64,000 nucleotides of DNA from JBBECE01 sp040881985 (GTDB taxonomy: Bacteria > Pseudomonadota > Alphaproteobacteria > Rhizobiales > Devosiaceae), in contig JBBECE010000032.1 in assembly GCA_040881985.1 (NCBI GenBank), positions 1 to 64,000 of the forward strand. Reading direction: 5' to 3'. Below, one piece after another: positions 27,764 to 35,133 of this stretch (the stretch's first letter is position 1; each line of letters opens with the position of its first letter). A program made the translations under genes and the position numbers. The notes beneath the pieces were generated by a model that was not told the origin of the DNA, made no database searches, and saw only the letters and a program-made list of their open reading frames with translations.

Positions 27764-28987
27764 TCAAGTCAGCGCCGGCGCGACCGGGCCGGCGGCAAGC
27801 CCGGCAAGAGAAGCGTCCATGCGTGGCAGGCCCGCGGCCTGTTCCGGGGTCAGGTAAAGCCCGAGCGTAAACGAGTGGCGGTTGGGGACAATGACGCAGG
27901 AGGTCAGGCCAGGCGTGGTGGTGCCGCACCAGACCGGCTCGATCAGGTCGGCGGTCAGCGAGCCGCCGAGATAGTGCGGCGGGATCAGGCCGATGACCAC
28001 GTCGAAAGGGATGAGGTTGAAGACCTTCGGCGAATAGGCGAACGGCAGAAGGCGGTTGAGGCCCCGGTGCAGGCGGACCGAGGCGGTGTTGAGTGTCTGG
28101 TTGAAGCCCAAATCGGCTCGCTCGATCTCTGAAAACCGCCGGTCGACGCGGCGGACGAAGGTCGCAAAGTCCGGGTCGTTGGAGAACCGCGCCTGCAGGG
28201 TGCGCATGCGAATGAAGCCATCGCGGACGAGGCCGGAGCGGCTATCGAGCACCGAATAGAGCAACGACAGGTGCCGTTTGCCGCCCGTAGCGCCGGCACC
28301 GAATAGCCCATTGAGGATGAGCGCATACATCAGTGAGCGCTGGCGAACCCCGAGCGAGCGGGCGAAGGCGGCAATCCTGCGGCGGTCCCAGACGCGAGTC
28401 GCGAAAATCCTGTCCATGCGCGGGCCGCGCAAGATGGTCGCTGCCAGCAGGTGGAGCGGCACGGCGAGGACGGACAGACCCTGTGCGAGCCGGCTGGGTC
28501 TGACGGGAGCGGATTGCGGCACGTTTTGGCGTTCGGTCGGGTGCGACCGGCTGAGTTGGGCGGAATCGAACCCCTCGACAAGGGCGTGCGAGACCCGGAC
28601 CAGCAGGAACCCTGCGCGGCCTTGGGCGTCGGCCCCACCGCGCCGGTTGGCGCAGCGAAACCGGAAGAGCGGCAGGGCCGGATCGGCGAAGACCTCAAAG
28701 CCGGTGCCCAGCCGGGCTTCGGGAAAGCCGGCGAAATCCGTGACGTCCTCGAGCGAGGCGATGGCGCGAACTATCGCGGGGTCGAGCGGGGCGCCGGGGA
28801 CCGCGCCGACGTAGCCGGTTGTCACTTGCGGGGTGAGCGCAACGAATTCGGCGACCATGGCATCGAGCCGCGCCCGATCGAAGGGCGTCATCGAAAACGC
28901 CGCGTAGAAAACCACGTTGCGCTGGTGGAACATAAACCATTGCATGTCGCTGAAGCCGGCATGCGGGCCGTCAGATGGACGGGTCAT
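27764..28987 (-). CDS. Acyltransferase-like protein C (condensation / WS-DGAT superfamily)
   Basis: 407 aa from the ATG at 28987, preceded by GGGGGAGG at 5 nt. It is the most divergent of the three: shorter N-terminus, then FSDMQWFMFHQRN, LPLFRFR, motif VSHALVEGFDSA (His134), LIPPHYLGG, EPVWCG and IVPNRHS. Like A and B it has Ser where the first His of HHxxxDG would be. It lies between B (52 bp) and the first sulfotransferase-like gene (56 bp). The C-terminal third resembles the last domain of WS/DGAT proteins. Confidence 0.7.
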   Translation of the reverse strand: MTRPSDGPHAGFSDMQWFMFHQRNVVFYAAFSMTPFDRARLDAMVAEFVALTPQVTTGYVGAVPGAPLDPAIVRAIASLEDVTDFAGFPEARLGTGFEVFADPALPLFRFRCANRRGGADAQGRAGFLLVRVSHALVEGFDSAQLSRSHPTERQNVPQSAPVRPSRLAQGLSVLAVPLHLLAATILRGPRMDRIFATRVWDRRRIAAFARSLGVRQRSLMYALILNGLFGAGATGGKRHLSLLYSVLDSRSGLVRDGFIRMRTLQARFSNDPDFATFVRRVDRRFSEIERADLGFNQTLNTASVRLHRGLNRLLPFAYSPKVFNLIPFDVVIGLIPPHYLGGSLTADLIEPVWCGTTTPGLTSCVIVPNRHSFTLGLYLTPEQAAGLPRMDASLAGLAAGPVAPALT

Positions 28988-29043
28988 CAACGCCTCCCCC
29001 GCCGCACCCTAGCAAAAGGCGGCGCCGGGTCGAAGCGTCGGGT

Positions 29044-30078
29044 TCAGAAGGCGAACGTCCGGCCGGCCTCGGCCGAGTCCGATGCTTCGACGAGCAACCG
29101 CAGCGAAGCCGGCGCCCCCGGGGGAAGCCCTCGCTGGCGCGCTTCGGCGAGCTGGCGGTGCGACGGATCGAAAAAGGCCGATAGATATTGCGGATAGAGC
29201 GAGGCGCTGACTTTTGCAGCGAAGGCGGCGGCCGCCGGATCGTCGAACCGACGCCCGGCATCGAGCGACAGCGGCTTGATGTCGCCGCCGGCTCGGGCCT
29301 CGTTCGCCCAATGGGAATTTGCCGCCATGCGCGAGTGGCCGGCGAATTCGCGGCTCTCGGACTGCACGGGCGCGGCGGCGCAAGCATCGGCGATGCTGGC
29401 AAGCATACCCGTCGTCTCGCGCGGATAGAGCCGTGACAGACTGGCATCGAGAATCGTGATCCGCTCGGCAGCAAGCGCGATTCTGGCGCTTTCGAGATGG
29501 TCGGCCTGGCCGAGCCAGGACGCGTAGTTGAACCCGGCCGCGGCTGCACGCAGCAGATTTTGGCCCGGGCCGAGTTCGTCGCGGGTCAAGCCCCAGAATC
29601 GGGGCAGCCAGCGCAGCATGTGCCAGAGGAACCAGTTCTGCTCGATCGGGTGGCGAAGCGTTGAACGGATGCGGAAGAGCGGCGAGAATTCCTCAACGAA
29701 CTGGCGGGACAGCGACGGATACTGCAGCGCGGGGTCGCGGATGGTGAAGACGATGTGGGCCGACGCGACGAGAATAAAATCGGACATTTCGGGCGTCAGG
29801 AAGCCGTCAAGATCCTTGACCGCCAGCACGATCGGTCGGTCAGCGCCGGCCTTTTCCCGGGCGGCGCTATAGGCGGTGAGCAGGAGCTTGGCGAAGTGAC
29901 CGAGCGGATTGCCCGAATTGGGCATTGCGGGCTCGTAGACGGCGCCGTCGAGCCGTTCGCCCAGGAGGCGGCAGACGACGGTCGAATTGGAGCGGGGCGT
30001 GCCAAGCACATAGAGGAGCCTCAACTTGCCGGCGGCGGCAAGCGTGCCGAGGGTTGTCATGTCTTGCCGGGCCGACAT
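29044..30078 (-). CDS. Sulfotransferase-like protein D
   Basis: 344 aa from the ATG at 30078, with AGGGG 7 nt upstream. The N-terminal strand-loop-helix LLYVLGTPRSNSTVVCRLLG (PRSNST at 28-33) fits the 5'-phosphosulfate-binding loop of PAPS sulfotransferases. FTIRDPALQYPSLSRQF provides the Arg...Ser pair expected for the 3'-phosphate site. It is paralogous to E. It would transfer a sulfuryl group from PAPS to a hydroxyl or amine, but some proteins with this fold have other roles. 10 bp separates it from E. Confidence 0.68.
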   Translation of the reverse strand: MSARQDMTTLGTLAAAGKLRLLYVLGTPRSNSTVVCRLLGERLDGAVYEPAMPNSGNPLGHFAKLLLTAYSAAREKAGADRPIVLAVKDLDGFLTPEMSDFILVASAHIVFTIRDPALQYPSLSRQFVEEFSPLFRIRSTLRHPIEQNWFLWHMLRWLPRFWGLTRDELGPGQNLLRAAAAGFNYASWLGQADHLESARIALAAERITILDASLSRLYPRETTGMLASIADACAAAPVQSESREFAGHSRMAANSHWANEARAGGDIKPLSLDAGRRFDDPAAAAFAAKVSASLYPQYLSAFFDPSHRQLAEARQRGLPPGAPASLRLLVEASDSAEAGRTFAF

Positions 30079-30088
30079 CCGCTTTCCC

Positions 30089-31147
30089 CTACGCCGCGAT
30101 GCGTCCGCGGTCGCGGGCGAGGGCAAGAGCGCCGGCCGGATCGCGCGCCTCAAGAAGATGCCTCATCGGGGCGTCGGCATCGTCCGGCCGCGGCGCCCCG
30201 TGACTTATGACGTGCCGCCGCAGCCGATGGGCGGGGTGATAAAAGAGCTCGAGATAGGCCGGGTAGAGGACCCCGGCCATGCGCGGCAAGAACGCGTCGA
30301 AGTCCGGATAGGGCGAACGGACGGCCTTTTGAGGGCCAATTCCCAAAAGGCGCTCGGCCTGCATCGCTTCCGCGGCCCAAGCGGATTCGGTCTTCATCAG
30401 CGTGTGGCCGGCGAAATCGAGCGGCGCCACCGACCTTTGGGCGGGCGCGATCGGGGCGACGATCGCGTCAAGTTCTGCCTCGGCGGCCTCCGGCAACAGC
30501 CGGGAAAGCCCGGCGTCGATGACGCTGATCCGCTCGATCGGCAGCCGGCGGTTGGCGTCGGCGAAATGAACTGAGAGGGCGTCCCAGAATTCGAGATTGG
30601 CGCCGGAGGCCGTCGAGCGGCGGAGGGCCGACCAGCCGACGCCCAGCCGCTCCTTCGCGAGACGCCAATAGCGCGGCCAGCGGCGGCTGAAATGCACGCC
30701 GTACATCAGCGTTTCCCAGGGGGTGATCGCGAAGGCGCGGACCCGGTTCCATGCCGTGAACTCGGCAAGCATCTGGCCGGCATAGGAGGAATGCTGCAAA
30801 GACGGCTCGCGGATGGCGAAAACCGCATGGGCGGCGTGTTCGAGGGCGAAGTTGCGCGCGGCCGGACCCATAAGGGCGCACATGTCCTTGATGGCGAGGG
30901 TGACCGGCTCGCCGTGAGGCAGATTGGCGCGCACGGCGCGATAAGCGCAGAGGATCTTGTGCGGATAGGCGGCGCCGGGGAAGGCCGAATTGGGCAGGGC
31001 GGGCTCGTAAACAGCGCCGTGCAGGCGCCGGCCAAGCAGCCGGCAGAGGACCGTGGTATTGGCGCGCGGCACGCCGAAAACATAGACGAATTTCAATTCG
31101 CCTCTACCGACGAGGCTCTCAAGCAGTATCAATGATGACTGAGGCAT
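30089..31147 (-). CDS. Sulfotransferase-like protein E
   Basis: 352 aa. FVYVFGVPRANTTVLCRLLG (PRANTT at 27-32) is the phosphosulfate-binding-type loop, then GAVYEPALPNSAF, shared with D (GAVYEPAMPNSGN). FAIREPSLQHSSYAGQML is the 3'-phosphate-type site. The C-terminus VLYPAYLELFYHPAHR matches LYPQYLSAFFDPSHR in D. The ribosome site is weak. It is first in a seven-gene minus-strand run and divergent from hemA across 162 bp. Acceptor unknown. Confidence 0.68.
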   Translation of the reverse strand: MPQSSLILLESLVGRGELKFVYVFGVPRANTTVLCRLLGRRLHGAVYEPALPNSAFPGAAYPHKILCAYRAVRANLPHGEPVTLAIKDMCALMGPAARNFALEHAAHAVFAIREPSLQHSSYAGQMLAEFTAWNRVRAFAITPWETLMYGVHFSRRWPRYWRLAKERLGVGWSALRRSTASGANLEFWDALSVHFADANRRLPIERISVIDAGLSRLLPEAAEAELDAIVAPIAPAQRSVAPLDFAGHTLMKTESAWAAEAMQAERLLGIGPQKAVRSPYPDFDAFLPRMAGVLYPAYLELFYHPAHRLRRHVISHGAPRPDDADAPMRHLLEARDPAGALALARDRGRIAA

Positions 31148-31309
31148 TGGTTGGCGATCCCGCTCGGCCGACCTAGAATGGCAACCAACCGGCAGGGGTA
31201 ACGGGCGAACGCAGCAAGGGCAAGGGCGCCTGCGTCATCTTGCTGGGTCGGCGCGCCGACGGAATTCCGTTAGAGAAGCGCCAGAGGGCTGGCGCAGGGC
31301 AAGGACCGG

Positions 31310-32590
31310 ATGGACTATCGCGGCATATTCGAGGAGGCGGTCGATGCGCTCAGGCAAGAAAAGCGCTATCGGGTATTCGCCGATCTCGAGCGCATCGCCG
31401 GGCGGTTTCCCGCCGCCATCTATCGTGACAGCGCCGGCAATGAACGCCAGATCACCGTCTGGTGCTCGAACGACTATCTCGGCATGGGCCAGCATCCAAA
31501 GGTCATCGCGGCAATGCAGGAAGCGGCGGGGCGGTTCGGCGCCGGGGCCGGCGGGACGCGCAACATCTCCGGCACCAATCATGCGCTGATCGAGCTCGAG
31601 CATTGCCTCGCCGATCTGCATCGCAAGGAGGCGGCGCTGGTCTTCACCTCGGGGTTCGTCTCCAACGAGGCCGCAATTTCGACCCTGGCGCGGCTGCTGC
31701 CGGACTGCATGATCTTCTCCGACCAGTTCAACCATGCCTCGATGATCGCCGGGGTCAGGCATTCGGGGGCCGAAAAGCGGATCTTTCGGCACAATGACGT
31801 CCGGCATCTCGAGGAGCTGCTCAAGGCCGCCGGCCGGGGGCGGCCGAAGCTGATCATCTTCGAGTCGGTCTATTCGATGGATGGGGATGTAGCGCCGATC
31901 GCCGCCTTCGTGGCGCTATCCGAGAAATATGACGCCCTCACCTATTGCGACGAGGTCCACGCGGTCGGTCTTTACGGACCGCGCGGGGCCGGAATCTGCG
32001 AGCGCGAGGGACTGATGGACCGCATCGATGTCATCGAAGGCACGCTTGCCAAGGGTTTCGGGGTGATGGGCGGCTATGTCGCCGCATCGCAACCGGTGGT
32101 CGATGCCATTCGCTCATATGCGCCAGAATTCATCTTCACCACCGCCCTGCCCCCGGCGCTGTGCGCGGCGGCGCGGGCCTCGATCGAGCATCTCAAGGTT
32201 TCGGACACCGAGCGCGTTGCCCAGCGGCGGCAAGCAGGGCGGGTCAAACGAGCGCTCACCGAGGCGGGGCTGCCGGTAATGCCTACTGAGACGCATATTT
32301 TACCGCTAATCGTCGGGGACGCGCGGGCCTGCAAGGCGGCAAGCGACATGCTGCTCGAAAAGCACAATATCTACATCCAGCCGATCAACTACCCCACGGT
32401 GCCGAAAGGAACCGAACGGCTGAGGATCACCCCGAGCCCGTTGCATGACGAGGCGATGATCGAAGCTCTGCGAGAGGCCCTGGTCGCGGTGTGGAAGGCG
32501 CTCGACCTGCCAACCGATATCGACGCCTCGCGGCTGACGGTCGAGGCGTTGTCCTCGGGCGAATTGACGCTGCCGACGACGGGCGGCTAG
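31310..32590 (+). CDS. hemA: 5-aminolevulinate synthase
   Basis: 426 aa, start MDYRGIFEEAVDALRQEKRY, as in known alphaproteobacterial ALAS. PLP-dependent alpha-oxoamine synthase: SNDYLGMG, GAGAGGTRNISGTNH, CDEVHAVGLYG (Asp214) and the PLP lysine in EGTLAKGFGVMGGY (Lys248). It condenses glycine with succinyl-CoA to 5-aminolevulinate, the first step of the C4 heme route. It shares its upstream region with the divergent sulfotransferase-like gene; a link with that cluster is not shown. Confidence 0.95.
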   Translation: MDYRGIFEEAVDALRQEKRYRVFADLERIAGRFPAAIYRDSAGNERQITVWCSNDYLGMGQHPKVIAAMQEAAGRFGAGAGGTRNISGTNHALIELEHCLADLHRKEAALVFTSGFVSNEAAISTLARLLPDCMIFSDQFNHASMIAGVRHSGAEKRIFRHNDVRHLEELLKAAGRGRPKLIIFESVYSMDGDVAPIAAFVALSEKYDALTYCDEVHAVGLYGPRGAGICEREGLMDRIDVIEGTLAKGFGVMGGYVAASQPVVDAIRSYAPEFIFTTALPPALCAAARASIEHLKVSDTERVAQRRQAGRVKRALTEAGLPVMPTETHILPLIVGDARACKAASDMLLEKHNIYIQPINYPTVPKGTERLRITPSPLHDEAMIEALREALVAVWKALDLPTDIDASRLTVEALSSGELTLPTTGG

Positions 32591-32607
32591 GCGCCCTTCC
32601 CCGACCG

Positions 32608-33525
32608 CTAGCGAGTATGGGAGTGACCGTGGCCCGGATGGTCGGGGCCGGCCTCGTCGGCGCATTCCTTGAATTCGACCTCGACGGTCGCATGGTTGAT
32701 GCCGAATTTGTCCGAGAGGCGCTGCTTGACGGCAGCCGCCGCCGTCTCGGGACGCTGGTCAGGGCTGACCCGGGCATGCAGCGTCAGCATCCGCTGCTCC
32801 TGCGAGATCGACCAGGCATGAATGTGATGGACGTTCTCGACGCCCGGCACATTGGCTTCGAGGTCGGCGCCGATCGTGCGGCTGTCGATCTCGCGCGGGG
32901 CGCCCTCAAGCAGAATATGGGCGGATTCGCCGACCACCATCCAGGCGTTCTTCAACACCAGCGCGAGGATAAGGACCGAGAGCAAGGGGTCGGCCATCGT
33001 CCAACCGGTGAAGATGATGACGAGGGCGGCGGCGATCGCGGCGAGCGAGCCGAGAAGGTCGCCGAGGACGTGCAGCGCGGCGGCGCGGATGTTGAGATTG
33101 CTGCGGTCGGCGCCACGCAAGATTCGGAAGGCGAGGAGATTGACCAGCAGCCCCGCCCCCGCGACCGCGAGCATCAAGGGGCCGGCGACTTCGACCGGCG
33201 CATAAAGACGCCGCGCCGCCTCGACGAGAATGAAGGCGGCGATGACGAACAGCGCCAGCCCGTTGACGAACGCGACGAGAATGGAAAACCGGTCGAAGCC
33301 GTAGGTACGCCGCCAGTCGGCGGGCCGATGCGACAGGCGGGCGGCGAACCAGGCGAGGCCGAGGGCCGCGAAATCAACAAGCATGTGGCCGGCATCGGCG
33401 AGCAGCGCCAGCGAGCCGGAGAGCAGCCCGCCGGCGACCTCGGCGAGCATAAAGAGGCCGGTGAGCAGGGCGACCAGGCCAAGCCGGCGGCCCCCGGATG
33501 TGTCGTGACGATGCGAGGCGCGCAT
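32608..33525 (-). CDS. Cation diffusion facilitator (Zn/Co/Cd exporter)
   Basis: 305 aa with six membrane segments and His-rich ends (MRASHRHD... and PGHGHSHTR). Metal-site residues lie in LLADAGHMLVDFAAL (HxxxD in TM2) and AALHVLGDLLGSL (HxxxD in TM5). The C-terminal cytoplasmic domain begins at GVENVHHIHAWSIS. ZitB/CzcD-like: H+-driven efflux of zinc or cobalt. It is co-directional with and 48 bp downstream of the FixJ-like regulator. Confidence 0.92.
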   Translation of the reverse strand: MRASHRHDTSGGRRLGLVALLTGLFMLAEVAGGLLSGSLALLADAGHMLVDFAALGLAWFAARLSHRPADWRRTYGFDRFSILVAFVNGLALFVIAAFILVEAARRLYAPVEVAGPLMLAVAGAGLLVNLLAFRILRGADRSNLNIRAAALHVLGDLLGSLAAIAAALVIIFTGWTMADPLLSVLILALVLKNAWMVVGESAHILLEGAPREIDSRTIGADLEANVPGVENVHHIHAWSISQEQRMLTLHARVSPDQRPETAAAAVKQRLSDKFGINHATVEVEFKECADEAGPDHPGHGHSHTR

Positions 33526-33573
33526 GCCTATCTGATAGGCGATTGGCGCAACGGCGGCAAACCCGGGGGCGGT

Positions 33574-34206
33574 TCAGCTCGTCAGGACAATCCGCACGAG
33601 GTCGGCGGTATTGCGAGCGCCGAGCTTTTCCATGACTCGGGCACGGTGTACCTCGATAGTGCGCGGCGAAATACCCAGCTGACGACCGGCCTCCTTGTTG
33701 GACTGGCCGTTGGTGACGAGCTGCAGCACCTCGCGTTCGCGCGGGGTCAATTGGCTGAAGCCGCGAATCTCGACCGGCCGCTGGCCACCCTGGACGGCGC
33801 CGATATGGACGTCGCGGCGCAGCGCATCGCGAACCGAGCGCACGAAGCGTTCGGTGTCGACGGGCTTGGTGAAGACGTCGGCGGCGCCGGCCTTCATCGC
33901 CTGGACGGCCTTGTCGACGCTCGGCTCGTCCGAGATCATGAAAACCGGAGCCCCAGTTCGCATCGTCTTGACCCGGTTGAGCGCGGGAAGTGTGTCCGCG
34001 CCGTCGACCATCAGGTTGATGATGAAGACATCCGGGATTCGGCGGTCGAGAGCCGCGAACAGGTCGTCGATCTTGCCGGAAAAACCGGTCTGGAAACCCT
34101 CCAGACGGAACAGAACGCTGAAGGCCTCGCAGGTCGACATGTCGGAATCGACGATGTGGACGAAGCGGTCGCGATTGAATGAGTTTCGGTAATATACGTC
34201 GTTCAT
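33574..34206 (-). CDS. FixJ-family response regulator lacking the phosphoacceptor Asp
   Basis: 210 aa from the ATG at 34206 with AGGGG upstream; the open frame is longer but the receiver begins here. Residues 14-130 form a receiver domain (FVHIVDSDMST, ISDEPS, TKP with Lys114). At the phosphorylation site FIINLMVDGAD has Asn64 where FixJ proteins have Asp, and one residue of the acidic cluster is Ser21. Residues 150-210 form a LuxR-type helix-turn-helix (LTPREREVLQLVTNGQSNKE). It is probably a phosphorylation-independent regulator. No histidine kinase is next to it. Confidence 0.88.
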   Translation of the reverse strand: MNDVYYRNSFNRDRFVHIVDSDMSTCEAFSVLFRLEGFQTGFSGKIDDLFAALDRRIPDVFIINLMVDGADTLPALNRVKTMRTGAPVFMISDEPSVDKAVQAMKAGAADVFTKPVDTERFVRSVRDALRRDVHIGAVQGGQRPVEIRGFSQLTPREREVLQLVTNGQSNKEAGRQLGISPRTIEVHRARVMEKLGARNTADLVRIVLTS

Positions 34207-34392
34207 GAAATGCCCCTGAACCTGTCGCCTGGAATGAAGGGCACGGACGGGCTTCCGAGGTGAGAAGGCGGCGATCCGCGGTGTCGGTATTCCACTCGCC
34301 AAGGTTGCATCGACCCTGACCAACATGACCCCTACGACTCAACCCTGACGGGAATATATTCTGTTGCGTAACCGGATTTGCGCATAGATGAC

Positions 34393-34410
34393 TTATCCTT
34401 AGTGGATAAC
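34393..34410. promoter_or_regulatory. Short inverted repeat with a DnaA-box-like half site
   Basis: TTATCC-N5-GGATAA (34393-34409), and the right half reads GTTATCCACT on the minus strand, one mismatch from a DnaA box (TTATCCACA). It lies in the 348-bp stretch 34207-34554 between mscL and the FixJ-like gene, which holds no gene I can support and is AT-rich from 34340 to 34460. It could be a regulator site for the FixJ-like gene. Confidence 0.35.
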
Positions 34411-34554
34411 ACCTAGATCAGGACGCATACACGCGGGCCCATCAAAATACAATCTAGAATTGCAAATGAGCATGATCGGTTGGCGAGCGGGCCGAGCCTC
34501 GGTTCACGCGAAATGGTCCGCCCGGTACCTTGTTTGCGGCGTTCCGGGTGGCGA

Positions 34555-34974
34555 CTAGCGGGTCTTGAGCAGATCGCGGATTTCGGTGAGCAAGGCTTCC
34601 TGTCGGGACGGCGCCGGCGGTGGCGCCGCCGGCTGAGTGCGGCGGAGCATGTTGACCCCCTTGACCACCATGAACAGGACCAGCGCGATGATGAGGAACT
34701 TAATGACCGCGTTGATGAAGAGGCCGACATTAAGCGTCGCCACGCCGAGCTCTTTCGCCTGGGCGGTGGATACAATTGCGCGGCCGCCGGCGTCGCCGAC
34801 CACCACCAACAGGTTAGAGAAATCGATGCCGCCGATGAGCAGGCCGATCACCGGCATGAAAATGTCGTCGACGATCGAGGCGACGATGGCCCCGAAAGCC
34901 ACCCCGACAATAATCCCGACCGCCATGTCGACCATGTTGCCCTTGAGGGCGAATTCGCGAAATTCTTTGAGCAT
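34555..34974 (-). CDS. mscL: Large-conductance mechanosensitive channel MscL
   Basis: 139 aa. The canonical start MLKEFREFALKGNMVDMAVG is followed by TM1 (GIIVGVAFGAIVASIVDDIF) with MPVIG, a periplasmic loop, TM2 (FLIIALVLFMVVKGVN) and the C-terminal helix EALLTEIRDLLKTR. It is a pentameric inner-membrane channel that opens on hypo-osmotic shock. Full length. It is divergent from the Sel1-repeat gene. Confidence 0.96.
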   Translation of the reverse strand: MLKEFREFALKGNMVDMAVGIIVGVAFGAIVASIVDDIFMPVIGLLIGGIDFSNLLVVVGDAGGRAIVSTAQAKELGVATLNVGLFINAVIKFLIIALVLFMVVKGVNMLRRTQPAAPPPAPSRQEALLTEIRDLLKTR

Positions 34975-35105
34975 GGAAAGCTCTCCCTGGTGATGGGCCG
35001 GTTGACGCCGGAGCCGCGGCCAGATCGTCGAAGCCGGCGTCTCGGGCCCGCCGGCGGTACAAATTTAGCCGAACGGGTGCGCAAATGACGCAATTTGCAA
35101 CAGAA

Positions 35106-35120
35106 TTAACCCGTTCTTTA
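35106..35120 (+). promoter_or_regulatory. CtrA-box-like sequence upstream of the Sel1-repeat gene
   Basis: TTAA-N7-TTTA (TTAACCCGTTCTTTA), one mismatch from the CtrA consensus TTAA-N7-TTAA, followed by TACCATGTTTTCC. If it covers a -35 region, transcription would begin near 35145, which favours a translation start downstream of 35134. Motif match only. Confidence 0.4.
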
Positions 35121-35133
35121 CCATGTTTTCCGA

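Noticed and set aside
31148..31309. hemA as part of a C5N-unit natural-product cluster with the sulfotransferase-like genes
   Set aside because: The ALAS has ordinary housekeeping features and no cyclase or acyl-CoA ligase for C5N units is present; divergence may be chance.
32491..34182. 563-aa plus-strand frame opposite the CDF and FixJ-like genes
   Set aside because: Antisense to two genes with clear membrane and receiver/HTH motifs; composition typical of a shadow.
34393..34410. DnaA-box-like site as a possible origin
   Set aside because: Only one near-match box and a half site; no box cluster, no dnaA, hemE or parAB nearby.
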